Part shown: positions 1-12,345 of the stretch, in pieces
Layout of the letters: each line of letters begins with the position of its first letter
Position numbering within the stretch: the stretch's first letter is position 1
DNA from: Oegoconia quadripuncta
Lineage: Eukaryota > Arthropoda > Insecta > Lepidoptera > Autostichidae
Assembly: GCA_949316235.1 (NCBI GenBank)
Contig: OX438742.1
Coordinates: 32,494,853 to 32,558,852 of the forward strand
Direction of reading: 5' to 3'
Length of the DNA stretch: 64,000 nucleotides
The notes under the pieces: generated by a model
Databases searched by the model: none
Seen by the model: the letters and a program-made list of their open reading frames with translations, nothing else
Told to the model about the DNA's origin: nothing
Translations under genes and position numbers: made by a program

Positions 1-105
1 CGGGCCAGTACGCTACCACCTTCGGCCTCATCTTCACTTAACATCAGGTGTGATTGAGGGCAAGTGCTAACCCATTGGGCATAAAAAATAAATAAAAAAA
101 ATAGC
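1..105 (+). repeat. 3' fragment of tRNA-derived SINE (family A)
   Basis: The stretch ends in the tail shared by many copies in this window (cttcactta..aacatcaggtgtgattgagg) followed by an A-rich run. It matches the last part of the near-complete copy at 30111-30434. The left end is cut by the window edge. Related copies are at 17135, 33800, 34020, 47975, 55550 and 59815. Confidence 0.75.
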
Positions 106-1390
106 GTTCTGGTTAGATCCAAAATCCAAACCAAAAAAATATCTTTAATCGTAAGAGGGTAGAGCCTGCTACAAATATACCGAGCCCATTCGTGATGTAA
201 GTTCGGTGACAATATAATATTACGGTACCATCGAGCTGAGCTGAAGGAGCCGGGATGTAGGGACTAGATTTCTCTAATGGCAAATGGCAATATAGTCGAA
301 TTTGGGCTAGTTTGTTTTGTTGCCATGAGCACTTTCTATGATGACGAGGTCATGTTACTTGTCTTTGTACTAGAATGACGATCATGATGGAGTATGATAA
401 ACTTGTTTTTAAAACTATATTATTAATATAAAAGTCATTTTATATTTCGCGTTTGACTACAATCTCTTTTGACAAAAATAAAAAAGACTTGTAAAAACAA
501 TACAAAAGCAGTAGAAGCATTTAGAGACACATTAACTTTATTTAATATTCAGAAAATATCAATTGTCGATGGTAACCTTTGGAGCGGGAATTACTTATAT
601 CGTAATATTCTGTCAACTAGATGAAAACGAAAGGGGTGAATAAATTTAATCCGACGACAAAGTCAGCCGTAGCCAGTAACGCGTGAACAATTTGGTAATT
701 AATACCCCAAATTTCATGTATACCTAAATATGAATAGGCATCACGATCATGTCATTGATAATGCAATAATATAAATACATGTAAGTACTTTTTCTCCAAA
801 CATCTTTATAAAGCATTTATGTTTAGATAGATGAGATATATGTAGGTATATCTATTATGTATATGTCTATCAAATTGTCTAATTATAAATTGAAAATTTA
901 GAAATCCCCCGAGATTACAAATGATTATATCAGTTAGACCAAATACAATATATTAAAAGCTAAATACCTTCGGAACCGCTTAAACAATTTCCATAAAACA
1001 TGGCTAAAAACTCCGGGTTTAACCTAAAATATAAAAAAAAAATTAAAACCTTCAAAGGACTGTTATATGATACCTTCAAAATAGGTACAGCAGAAAACTG
1101 GTTTTATATAAAAAAACCGCACTCAAATCGGACTCCGTATTGCTGAGATACATCCGGACACAGACTGGACCAACATACAACGCTGTCAAACACATAACAC
1201 CCGTCGTTTTGCATTGGGGGTTAAAATAGAAAATAAACACGTGTACTTTCGCAACTTGCAAAAATAAACAGACGTCGTCAGTACTTTATGGCCTCCATTA
1301 TAGATCCGGGTATTGTATGCCAGTAAAAGTGTAATCAAATAAAAATATCACAGTCGGATCTTCAATATTCATGAAGAACATAACCACGAA
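106..1390. other. AT-rich stretch, no feature recognised
   Basis: Both strands are rich in stops and A/T runs. The short open frames here (for example on the minus strand near 1076-1261) have no splice signals or protein-like composition. I see no gene or repeat family. Confidence 0.5.
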
Positions 1391-1624
1391 TTATTGGACT
1401 GGTACAGGAGTAATATTTTTCTCAATCACCATTAGTCCCGTATCTGCGAGCCTACCGACATTTTCGCTACGCGATAGCAACGTGCATTCGACCTCTGTCA
1501 CCGAAAAACCTCTCACCAATTTTCCAGAATGCCAGGGAAAATTGTAATCAATAATGAAGTTCATAAGGTTTAATATTGGGATAAAGCAAAGGATCACTTT
1601 GGTTAGATTCAGCTCTGCTGTCAT
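1391..1624 (-). CDS. Possible small membrane or secreted protein, 77 aa, unrecognised
   Basis: An ATG at 1624-1622 in good context (gcaaaATGACA) opens a 77-codon frame that ends TAA at 1393-1391. Residues 8-27 are strongly hydrophobic, like a signal peptide or anchor. They are followed by a polar part with charged residues and a run of TEVECTLLSRSENVG. A TATA-like CTATAAGAG lies about 70 bases upstream. A possible splice donor (GTGAGA) after codon 35 means this could be a first exon rather than a complete gene. The frame stays open for about 10 codons upstream of the ATG. I do not recognise the protein; the call rests on composition and signals only. Confidence 0.27.
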   Translation of the reverse strand: MTAELNLTKVILCFIPILNLMNFIIDYNFPWHSGKLVRGFSVTEVECTLLSRSENVGRLADTGLMVIEKNITPVPVQ

Positions 1625-1685
1625 TTTGCAGTAGAATGCGGAATATGTCGGCACTTCACTTTTATTGTATCAAATAATAGGGGCG

Positions 1686-1694
1686 CTCTTATAG
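1686..1694 (-). promoter_or_regulatory. TATA-like box upstream of the 1391-1624 frame
   Basis: The minus strand reads CTATAAGAG, 62-72 bases before the ATG, so a start of transcription about 30 bases downstream would leave a 5' leader of about 40 bases. No TCAGT initiator was seen. Chance occurrence is possible in such AT-rich DNA. Confidence 0.2.
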
Positions 1695-2357
1695 CTATTA
1701 TCACGTGTTTGATCTAAAATGATACTTGGTTCAGCTTGCACTCTGACAAGGGGTGTCTCTATAAAAATATAAGTACATACGTCAATATAGTCTGGACAAG
1801 GTTTTCCAAAGTCCAACTAAATTTCGATATACTTTCCAAAATCGTCAATAAATAAGTAGGTGTATATGAAAAATTAATTAATAAATACCGATAGGCTTCG
1901 AACACTGCCTGATCATTTTGAAACCTGTATAAAAAGGAGGTCCTAAAATATTTAGACGTACACATGGCCATGTTAGATAAATTAATATAAATATTCTAAT
2001 TGTGAAAGTGTTTACTACTTGGCAAAAAAATTGTAGATTTAACCAAGTAAATTCTTCATTTGGTACCTAATTCCATCAGCAACGTCTCTATATAGAAAAA
2101 TCTTTCATCAACTTTGAAATATTTTCAAAATTTTCGTCTCCATAACCCATAGTTTTCACGCTTGAAAGGAGACTTGAAGACAATAAACTAAGCTAACGGA
2201 GCGAACGATAACGCTCAGCCATTTGGGCCATTCAAACTTGGCTTCGGATCTCAAGACATAACCATTTCCTATTCTCGTACAAGTATCATCCGTCGACAGA
2301 AACTAGTCTGCAAACTGACGTGCGCAATCAAAACACAATACGTTATAAATGGCTCAC

Positions 2358-2519
2358 ATTATATCGGAGCCACGTTACATTTGCTCTTGCTGCAGTATGT
2401 ACTGTTACAATGCAGTCTTTATTAACACTGTTATAACGGTTATAGAAGCATTTGGAGTGTAAAGATAACCTTGTAAATTGTGTTTCTTGGCTTCTCAACT
2501 TTGCTCCATAACCATCCCG
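2358..2519 (-). CDS. Candidate internal coding exon, 54 codons
   Basis: On the minus strand a pyrimidine-rich acceptor (ttgcttctctttacctatcgcag) precedes a 162-base open stretch that ends at a GTGAGC donor. The frame starts at phase 0 and ends at phase 0, starting RDGYGAKLRSQETQF and ending ARANVTWLRYN, with two cysteines and one N-glycosylation site (NVT). No family is recognised. It lies upstream of the 1391-1624 frame on the same strand, so both could belong to one gene, but no joined product is shown to be correct. Confidence 0.25.
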
Positions 2520-3127
2520 CTGCGATAGGTAAAGAGAAGCAATGGTTGTCAATAAATTTTGTCGCTTTATTTATTCGCATAGTTTGCGGATGGCGTCGTT
2601 TCAGATGATTACTCTGACAGATATTAACTATTCATATCATCATATTATCTACCTACATATATACAAACCAAAGCGTAAATTAAACATAAAAACCACATGC
2701 TTACTAAAACAGCAATTTACAGACTATAAATTTGTTTACGATATAACGACAAAAATAGCTACCTACCATATTATTCACACTTATGAGTAGCAATCAAATC
2801 ACCAATTACTGTCTATACTACAACCAAATAGACATGCCTAACAAGGGAATGCTTTTTGTTAATGAGTGTGCTTGTTTAAATAAATTGTCTATGGGTAAAG
2901 TTTACCGCCACGCACGCACAAGTTAATAGCGAGGCTTTATAAACTATTCAGTTGTCAAGCCTGTAATTTTACGGCTGTCTTAGGAAGTAATCATATGCTA
3001 ATATATTTATGTGAAATGACTTTCGATTTCCTTTCTTCCTAGGCCTTTAGCTTCAATGACTAGATTCAAAATGACGAATAAGTACACGTACATACACATG
3101 TTTGCTATATACGTAATGTAAATCTGT
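2520..3127. other. AT-rich spacer, no feature recognised
   Basis: The plus-strand frame at 2542-2790 is tyrosine, isoleucine and lysine rich, as expected of translated AT-rich noncoding DNA. Nothing else was seen before the piggyBac TTAA at 3128. Confidence 0.5.
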
Positions 3128-3145
3128 TTAACCCATTTACGGCGA

Positions 3146-3165
3146 CTGATCGTTATAACGATCAG
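3146..3165. repeat. Subterminal 20-bp perfect palindrome of the piggyBac element
   Basis: CTGATCGTTATAACGATCAG equals its own reverse complement. A variant (GATCGTTAAAACGATC) is at 3505-3520 inside the first intron, and a half-site CTGATCGTTAAAA is at 4821-4833 near the right end. Such subterminal repeats usually bind transposase; that role is inferred. Confidence 0.7.
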
Positions 3166-3348
3166 AAAAATATATTAAAAGTAGCCTCAATTAAAAAATA
3201 TTAACAAGCGGAAATATCTGGTTCTTTATTTGCAAATCATCGCAGTGATCATTTGACAGTGTTTTAGCGTACACATGGTTATCTTATTATCTTAATTTTG
3301 AAGTGTTCTATAGTGTTTTAATTTATATCGGCGGAATAAACTTTCATT

Positions 3349-4683
3349 ATGTCTTCAAAGCGGTAAGTTTTTACGAATTTTCATAAGCTATATAGTTATT
3401 TTATGCATGTTTTTTTATAAATTTACTACCTATCCAATGCATCTAAGAAATAAAGTTATAACCTTTTACTATTTTTCTAAAAAATAAATGACGATACTTT
3501 TGATGATCGTTAAAACGATCGGTAGTAATTTGGGGATGTATTTTCAACTTCCAGGCCCAGAAATAACAAACCACTGTCTCTCAATGAAATAATCGACGAA
3601 TTGGAACAATTAGATGATGATGACCCATCGCCAAGAAATATAACCATAATACCACCCGACAACGTAAATGCTGATATCACTGATGAAGATTCTGGTGATG
3701 AAGAGTTTGTAACTTTGAACAATCTTCCAGGTTTGATAAAGATCTTATATAAAATGTTTAAATTCATCGTATGTTGAGTTATTCTCATATATTATTATTT
3801 TTTCATCTAGGTTCAACTAACTAGGTTTCAACTAAGAGCTCCTGCGGAGATAGAATATATGTCTCCGATAGTGACAACTACAATGAACCCTTGTCTTCTT
3901 TAGCAACGACAACGAAGGCGAGTCACCGAAGAACTGCTTGTTGAAGAAGATCATCAACCAGAGCCATCTTCATCCAATTCAACTCCGGTTATCAGCAGTT
4001 CGTCAGCCGTTCCATTTGTTGATCCAACCATATCAAAAAATCAAAAATACACTTGGAGAAATCGCCATAATCCAAGAGATCGACTTCAATGGCAAGAAAA
4101 CCATGGCCCAAAATATCTGCAAACACCCTTGTATTACTTCGAATGTATGTTTGATGACGGCGTTATCGAATTATTGGTCAAATATTTTGTATATTTGACC
4201 AATAATTCGATAACGCACTTACGCAGTTCAAAAGAATAAAGTTGGTAATGCGACAACCAGTGAAATGAAATGTTTTCTGGTCATACTTCTTTACAGTGGA
4301 TATATCGTAGTACCCCGAAGATATATGTATTGGGAAAAATATTCAGACACTGATTTCAGTCTAATATATAACGCCATGTCAAGGGACAGATTTACATTTA
4401 TCATGACACATCTCCACTGCTGTGATAATGCTCAAATAACTACCGATAGTGATAAATTTGCAAAGTTGAGGCCACTATTTGATATGCTGAATGAAATATT
4501 CTTGAATATTCTTGTATAATTCGTGAAACTTCACGGTATGATAGAATTGATCATATAGTAGAGTACAATGACTCCCAGCTTCGATGTTCGCTTTGCAAGA
4601 AAAATACAAAATTCACGTGTCAAAAATGTAAAATCCATTTGCACCCTAAAACATGTTTTGTAACTTATCATACTCCTACATAG
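3349..4683 (+). pseudogene. piggyBac transposase pseudogene (deleted, frameshifted)
   Basis: The ATG at 3349 opens a five-codon first exon (MSSKR) that ends at a GTAAGT donor. After an acceptor at about 3555 the frame gives the family's acidic N-terminus (LNEIIDELEQLDDDD, then TDEDSGDEEF). A second intron ends near 3810-3835, where the frame is lost. Further on come WRNRHNPRDRLQW, FECMFDDGVIELLVKY, then EMKCFLVILLYSGYIVVPRR and DKFAKLRPLFDMLNE, which are the start of the DDE_Tnp_1_7 domain. The frame then jumps to the C-terminus: CX2C-X7-CX2C-X2-HXH-X3-C at about 4585-4656 and a TAG at 4681. The catalytic aspartates expected after LFDMLNE are missing. AATAAA follows at 4718. A fold-back insert at 4161-4215 adds further damage. 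Confidence 0.88.
4161..4215. repeat. Perfect 25-bp inverted repeat with 5-base loop inside the transposase frame
   Basis: Arms 4161-4185 and 4191-4215 are exact reverse complements, separated by tttgt. The left arm is genuine transposase code (residues GVIELLVKY); the right arm is its mirror copy, after which the expected code resumes (TYAVQKNKVGN). This is the footprint of a hairpin or template-switch copying event. Confidence 0.9.
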
Positions 4684-4973
4684 AGCCCTTTAGTTAAGTA
4701 ATAGTTTCCATTAACACAATAAAGCCTTTTCCGTAATAAAACAGTTTTTATTTATTATTATACAGGATATAATTGATAAACTGATACTTGTATGAACGTT
4801 AACCTACCCGCCTATTACTACTGATCGTTAAAAAGACCCTCATTTTCCGAGCTTTCCAGAAAACCTAGAATTTTTATTTTTGTTTTCCCTGTTAACTATA
4901 TGTATTAAAGTAACAACATCAAAAAATTACGACGATACGAGGCAAAAAATAGTTTCAGTAAGAACTGGGTTAA

Positions 4974-7900
4974 GATAAAACTATTGTCACACGTATTGAA
5001 GGAAGGATGACGGGATGTTATGAGTTCATAGTTCACTTTAAGAGTTAAAAGATCACATTATTTTGTTAGTTCGAAAACAATACGACATTGTACAAACAAT
5101 CAGTCATATTATTTCAAATGGGGACAATTTTCCTCTCGTCGGACACGTTTCCTTTGAAAAGGCACGTGGCACATAAATTGTTCGATACCAATTTTGTGGA
5201 TACCAACCGATTTGGTCAGTCGTCTGAGTAATTGGTTGTTTTCTAATTCTGTTTATTTCACATACGCTTCACATGAAGCTCATGCTCTACATAATGTAGA
5301 CAAATGTGGAGTTAACTAATTTTCAGTCATGAAACTGAATTATTTTTCAAGTTTCTAATGTGTAATTTTAAATCACTTCTCAACCGATGTATGAATTAAG
5401 GAGATTGTCTCATTGTAATCTCTATTCAATTAAATTCCTTTACAATTCTTTGACTTTTCAACGGGCCGGATATTCTATATAGTTATGCATAAATAAAATT
5501 GATACGTAGTCATATCTCAGTGAAATTAAATGTCAAGGCAACAAAGCTACACAATCAATTAAATTTTATACTCAGAGTCGCTCCCTCGCATCCTATTGTG
5601 TGAATTAACGATGGTCATTATGAAGTGAAACGGTTTATGGTTTGTTATGATTTTAGTAGATATAGGTTAAAGGTAACTAATTTTGGAGGTCAAAATTACA
5701 ATACATGAGTACCTACGCAGCTTTTCCGAATAATATAATTTAATTACAAAACCAATATTTATGCCCGCTACAAATTATGATTTATTTGCAGCAGGCATAA
5801 ATTATCGTAAATTTTAATTTACAATGCATTTATCCAAGATATTGAAGGTTGTGAGAAACTGCACTTATTGTTACTGTCTACAATCGGACACACTTTCATC
5901 AATATTCATTTAGAGCACTCAAAAATCATGAACAACTATTCATTATGGCACCAAGTTGGAAAAATCGTGTTAATTAATTATATTAATGATAAGGGACGGG
6001 TGTAACAGAGCGGAAACTTAGGGTAAGCACTCATATACAAGCACAGGATGAGTTTGTATTAGATTCGTGTCTTTAGGTTGACAAATTTTTATCGGCTTTG
6101 ACGACGTACTATGGTGTCTGTTTTTTTTGTCGTTGTTGTTTCGTTTACAAGGTGTAAATATTTCAGTTTTCTATTTCAATATACTGATTACTTATGTTTT
6201 CTTTACATATTTTCTGTTTAAAAAGATGAGTGTAATCTATTACTGCACGGAGTAAAACAAGAAAACTTATCGGCAGTTTTGTTGATGCGCCATGTCATCA
6301 AAAGAGATAAATAATTCCGAATCTCGTACATATATATCAAAATGGTTATCAACAAAATTGGCTTTCCCTTTATAGGCTAATAACGAAATAAGGCAGTCTG
6401 TACGGATATTACGGGTCAACAGCGCCAAAAACCAGAAACACCACCCTTAGGACCAGTTTGCATAAAGAGAGCCACACATAAAATCTTACGACACTTCAAA
6501 CAATTACAGTATTCCACACTACAAACATTTATCATTCAATTTTAACCCTTAAACCTCACATCTGAAATGTCATTCCCGCCCGCTGAAATGCAAGTCAAAG
6601 TTAGTAGAGGGTTAGTAAAATCATTACTGTGGAACTCCGAGCACAATTTCCCGTTTAAATTAAACGCAGGACAATGGTCAGTAGCGTCTAAACCGCGTTT
6701 AACGATCTTGATCCTAAGTTATGTGAGGATTAGCCCTATCTTAATATCTTCTAGCATTAACAAGGGTTAGCAGCGGTCGGTTACTAGGTATGGATGAATG
6801 AATGCTGATGTGATTCAGTGGAGTCCGACATTATGGGAACTCTCTATTTAGCTAATTCGATTATGTGGGTTTACTGAATAATTTTCCCCGGTTATTTATA
6901 GCATAAAGTATATTTAATATTTTTATTTCAGTTCATCTATCTTGAACATGTTGATTAAGAATTAGGTTTTATCCAGAGCTTTAATGTTACTACGTAAATA
7001 TAAAACATGTTTGTTTTACTTTTCTAATGGCAAATTAGTTAGTCTTAGCCTCAAGTATGACCGTCGCAGTCAAAACTCAAAATAACTTTTAAATGCTTTG
7101 TGTTTGTATTTGCCATAATGTATTTGGCCGGTACAATAATGACAAGACAGGCAATAGGTTGTAATTGCAAGAAGGATTATTCCAATGAACATTAACAGAA
7201 AGCATGACGGCCCCATGGGAGGTAACTTTACCTCGCTATACTATATTGACTCTCCGCCTGTTAATGAATTTTTGGCAATTAATGCGGTAAATCCCAGGAA
7301 AATCTTCATTCCGTGAAAATAATTTTCATTACAACTTTAAGTACGTTACGTAATTGCACAATATCAACACTATTTTGAAGTTGTTTGTATTTTAATAACC
7401 TCCTGACCTGTTGTTCGGCATTTTTTTATTTATCACCATCAGATCATTAACTCCGTTATTTATTTATTAGTTAGGCATACCTTACGTACTACACACACGA
7501 CACTTCGTCGCCGTCGACATTCTGTTCCTTCCGTCCGACGTCCCCTACCAAATTATCAAAAGCAAATCGGTACAGACGGTATAATATTACCCCTTGCTAC
7601 TGTACTTCTATCAGGCGTTATAAGAAAAAAGCTAGTTTATTTTATTTACTGAAACCTACTCGTACTTCTGTTTACGTAATTTACGTAACGTAGTTTGTAT
7701 ATTTACGTAAGGATTTTATTTTTCAAATTTAAATTGTTGTAATATGTATGTCATTTTCACTTTGGCAATAATGTTTTATTTCTTAACTTAAATTTCTTGC
7801 TCCCCTATCCCGTGCGTGCTAGTAACCGCTGAACTAGAAAGTTAAATGTAAACTATGGAAGAGATTTAAAATAGATCCGACTGCAAATATTCAAGGAACA

Positions 7901-9811
7901 CACACGACTTCATTTATTTATTCAAAATAATTAAAAAATACATAAAAGTTTTCCTTTCCGGGAATTTTGGAACAAACTTTCTGATTACGTATTTTATTTA
8001 TTTTTTAATATAAAAAACAGAAATATGTATGTACAATGTCTTCCTAGATTATTTTTTCACACTAAGATTGAGTTCTACCCCGTGGACAAAATTTCACAAC
8101 GCTTTTCGCTAAGTTATTAATGACGGTAATTTATAATAATGTAACTACATTGTACATTTGAATGAACATTATCAACGGTTCGAGTTTAAAATGAATTAAT
8201 GCGACTTGAGATAGTGTCCAGAAGTTAATAGAGGTTATAACAAGTTCCTTTTCGTTTAGTTTTATGATAAATTGTGGGCATACGTATTATTCTGTTAAGA
8301 TTAGGGCGCTTTAGAATTTAAGTCTACGTTATATAGAGTGCATGCATATTTAATTCGACGTAGTGTTGTTATATGGAATTTTAGACATTTATATTTCAAG
8401 TATTTTACGATTCTAAAACAAATATTAAAGAGTTAATAGCGCCAGTGTATAATATGACATACTTTAGTAAATTAGTTATTCTGTAATATAACTTAGTACG
8501 TGCTATGAATTTACTCTAGATTTGTAGAAGTATTTCTTTTCTGAAGTTATTATTTTTAAGTACGTGATAAAATGTACTACGGTAACAATCGTGAAATCGC
8601 AAATATAAATTTGGTCTCCCCATACAAAATAGGTATGCACATCGGTTATTAGTGGAGTCAGAGTCGGTCAAAATCAGTTCTTATTTTTTTTATAGTAATT
8701 TAAAAATTACAGCGTATATTTATGATATTTTCTCGTGATATTCCTTTATTTAAATATCATTTTATACCTTCCTCTCCCTTCTATTGTCGAATACAATATC
8801 AATTCCCTATGGCTTAAGACATAACGTCATCACCTCTGAACAAGGTTGGAAAATATTAATTATACCTACTTAGCTAAAAGTAAATCCTCTAATTTGCAAA
8901 GCAAAATTTTCAATCTCACTAAATACTAAGGATTAACTGGGGTGTGTTTTAATCTGTATCTCCCTATTGCTATTTTGTTTAAGAGATTGCGGCCTGTACA
9001 TTGAACCAGAGCCGATCCATTGTCAAAGTATTAATAGCGATAATTTATTATAACTAGTTTTCAGGATTTTGCAGTTCCATTGACACAAGTGTTAATTGTA
9101 GGCTTTCGATTGTGAATCTACTTATTGATATTACGTAAACAAAATCTGATCAATGTTCTTTTTGTTTTTAATAGAAAGCGAAGTAAATTTTTTCGCTTTT
9201 ACAGAATTACTCTATTTATACCTATTTCTAAGTTCTTAATTATGATGGTGTAAACGACAATATAAAAAATGCCAACAATTTTAATTTACCCCGGATATGG
9301 ACAGAATAGATAATGTATACACAAAGTAAATACAAAATAAAAAATTAAACTCTGCTACTCGCGAATATTTAGATAAATTTTAATCTCGAACACCGAACAC
9401 TAAGAAGCTCCCAATAGAGATGGCACTGATAATTTGATATAATCCGCGACTGGGCTGTCGGTGACAAATGGTGTTAATAAGAAACCTGTCGCGGTGGGAC
9501 TAAGCCCTGTTAATTGCTGTTATTATTGTCGCCTCGATGTACTTGTGACGCTAGTGATGAGCTATATACTCATCGATATTATGCATTAATTTAAAATTAC
9601 TTGAGTTAGAAACAAAATTTTACGATTCATTTAGTATGAACTATAAATAAGAAGAAATGTTATCGGGATGCAAGATAAAAAGAAATGTAATATTTATAAT
9701 TTAATAATTAAAATTCCTGCGGTCTAATAGCTTGAGTTACCATTCATATATTAGTATTCATTAATAGTTGAACAAAAGCACTAGAATGTTGTGTATAATA
9801 AATACACTAAC
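4974..9811. other. Long AT-rich intergenic or intronic stretch
   Basis: No convincing exon was seen on either strand. The only longer frame, plus 6567-6770, lacks splice sites and start context. A small cluster of ttacgtaa words is at about 7670-7712. Nothing else stands out. Confidence 0.5.
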
Positions 9812-10042
9812 TTGTCGCTCGCGGCGTCGCCTGCGTAGATTATTTTTATCGCAGATGTGTTTAATTTGTTTATCCCATGGGAAGTACTCACTTTATCGGG
9901 ATTAAAAATATCCTATGTTTTAATCCATGGTATATTCTACCTATATACCAAATTTCACCCAAATCCGCATATTCGTTTCGCGGTGTTTGAGCAACCAACA
10001 AATAAACAAATATCCAAACTTTCGCATTTATAATATTAGTTA
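9812..10042 (-). repeat. Abundant lepidopteran interspersed repeat (family C), reverse copy
   Basis: Read on the minus strand it starts ACTAATATTATAAATGCGAAAG, passes a GGATTTGGGTGAAATTTGGTAT core and an ATCCCGATAAAGTGAGTA motif, and ends in the aggcgacgccgcgagc end. The same family is at 31935-32115 (minus), 35701-36078 (plus, two copies) and 44325-44420 (minus). Its class is not certain from sequence alone; no coding part is present. Confidence 0.7.
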
Positions 10043-10190
10043 GAAGCGTCTGATACACTGGAAGTCGTTGGATGCAGGCCGCTTCCAACCGATCACTCTA
10101 GAAATCTATGGAGGAGGCCTATGTTTGTTCAGTAGTGGCTTTCTTGTGGCTAGTGCTGGTGTGGATGAAGATGATGGACAAACAAACCGA
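10043..10190 (+). repeat. Decayed 3' end of an RTE-like LINE
   Basis: The plus strand reads tcgttggatgcaggcc, then atggaggaggcctatgtttgttcag, then a gatg-rich tail. Translation gives fragments like SRWMQAA and MEEAYV, which match the usual C-terminus of RTE-type reverse transcriptases (W-x-x-A-Q-D-R ... EEAYV). The frame is broken. Similar tails are at 11815, 20455 and 20820. Confidence 0.6.
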
Positions 10191-11812
10191 CCGAAATCGG
10201 GAAATTCGTCTCTAAAATTTGTTTTGACAGTTGTAAAAAATTCAAGTTTTAAAGCAACAAAATATACAGTCTATCAAAGGGTATCAAAACCTATACGCTA
10301 CTTCCCGATGTCCTTCAATCTTGAAATTTGACCCTACCAATAAAGAAAGTGTCGATGTTATAAGACCGCTACATACCAAATTTATCACATCCCTACTGCA
10401 TTGTATAATTCAACAGCGCCTTTCAACACAATTTTATAAGCGGCTTATTCAGTAAAATTAAAAATGGTGGCTGCAACTTGTATAATTAAAATATGTCCAA
10501 ATAATAGGGGAGAGCAGAAATGCCATTGCACACTCATATTAGACGAACTACGTTCAGATATGTATAGTACAGCTATGATCCCAACAACAAATTCATCAAG
10601 CAGTAGATGACCATGAATCGTGATGGGATAGGCAAACATTGGAAAATAAATATAATGTTCATTCTTAATCTTATTTTATTGGTGTATAATACCTGAAATA
10701 TAAGAAATTTATCTATTTAAGTGTGTAACTATTAGAACTATCAAGTTTACCACTTTCTTAAAGTCAATTAAGTCTTAAAATGATATGGGACTGAAACTAT
10801 GAAAATGGAGTATATTATTGCAACCCTGCATAAGCAATGAATAGTTAGTATCTGCGAAGTAATATATATATATATATAGTAAAACTAAAAGATGTAAATT
10901 ATTTTATTCAGATACAATATTACTTGGTAGGTAGTCTACCTGCTTACCACAAAGTCTTACTAATGAATAACTAGTCCATTCCAATGCGGTAATAATGTGA
11001 CACACACTAGCAACAAATAAATGTTTGGACTATCACTGACAAATCGCCATCGTTTCATACTCGGTTATGATTGAGATGCGTCCAGTCAGACAAATTTCTA
11101 CAATTCGACCTATAGTGCATCTCATTTGTATTGGTCAATGAGATAGAGGGAGCCATTTGTCTGTATGAAGTTCGGTTCATATAATCAGTTTTATTTACGA
11201 ATACCTACCTACCTACTGTAAGAATTGTAAATTTAATTCAATAATTTATTGCTCCGCGCTGGGGTGAACTTTCGTATTAAAAGATGTCATTATTAACGCT
11301 GTGATGAACTAGAACGATGAGATTAGAAAAAGAGTACACCATTTTATGAATCTTATATAATTTAAAATCGTTATAGCTTACAATTCTTAGAATTAATTGA
11401 AATTTCGAGACAGGTGTTGTAAGGGTCGCCGGGCTGACCTCAAGAGAATAATTGTAGGGTTTTGATTAAAATCAACTCTTAATATTTTCTCGCTTTAAAT
11501 GCATCTTTCTTATATCTTATTCGACGATCATCGTTTGCTTTCTGCTGGTAGTTCGTAAGATTTTCTCTAATCTTTATATTAAAATCAACTTCTCGTTTCT
11601 CTCCATCGAAAACAATTAACAATATTTTATTGCACCGAAATAGATTACATATAACTTGTTGGAAGTTCTATCGTCTGTGGTAGTTAAAAACTGTGTTAGA
11701 GACAACAATGTTTTCCCCACAATCAATAAAATTTCGTATATTACAAATTATGTTTGACGACTAAAATTATAGACAATTTGGAAAGTAAATAAATGTCCGA
11801 TATCTATATATA
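10191..11812. other. AT-rich stretch with a short TA repeat
   Basis: A (TA)n run is at about 10863-10879. Minus frame 10445-10639 has no supporting signal. No gene was recognised. Confidence 0.5.
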
Positions 11813-11860
11813 TATATATAGGCAGTGGGATGTTTACGGGCTGAGATGATGATAACCAAT
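11813..11860 (+). repeat. Short RTE-like LINE 3' tail
   Basis: After a (TA)n run, ggcagtgggatgtttacgg..ctgagatgatgat matches the 3' terminal consensus seen at 10130, 20520 and 20860. Only the last few tens of bases remain. Confidence 0.5.
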
Positions 11861-11899
11861 TTATTACCTACTTTTTGCTATTGCTCAATGCTATGAGAA

Positions 11900-12345
11900 T
11901 ATGAGACTACTCAGAATACCAAACCGGGAAACTAACTCGGAAGTTTTTGAATATAATTGTGCATATGTCGTATTGGATTCATCCGGTGTATCCTTCAACA
12001 TCTGTCTGAAACCGCCTCTCAGATTTAACTGGTCGACTTGGCACTGCACTACTTTCACTCAACTAAACCATTCATCATCCATCAGATATATACACACAAA
12101 CATATTCACACAAACACACACACCAACACACACCTAACACTCGTATTCACTATTCATTATATTAGCTGTCATTTCTTTGTCTATCATATTTCGATCTGTT
12201 ACTTTTCTTCTTCTCCCACATTTTTTGTTTTTTTTTAATTTGTCAAACTTCATTGTTGGCTATACGGATTGTAATTAGTTTCTTTATTGTAATGAACATG
12301 TAACGCTGTGAAGTTTGCTAAATAAAATAAATAAATAAATATGTG
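11900..12345 (+). repeat. Likely non-LTR retrotransposon 3' untranslated fragment with CA-rich segment
   Basis: The segment holds a CA-rich microsatellite (about 12090-12136), a T-rich stretch, and ends gctaaataaaataaataaataaat, a tail typical of LINE-type insertions. The overlapping plus frames here are low-complexity products (THKHIHTNTHT). Confidence 0.4.

Larger units (their letters stand above)
3132..4969 (+). mobile_element. piggyBac-type DNA transposon relic, about 1.84 kb
   Basis: The element is bounded by TTAA on both sides (3128-3131 and 4970-4973), the target duplication typical of piggyBac. It opens CCCATTTAC and closes with the near inverse AGAACTGGG. Subterminal palindromes built on CTGATCGTTATAACGATCAG occur near the left end (3146-3165), again at 3504-3520, and as a half-site at 4821 near the right end. 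Inside is a broken transposase gene with two introns, a poly(A) signal and a C-terminal zinc-binding motif. A large deletion removed most of the catalytic domain, so it cannot move on its own. Confidence 0.88.
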
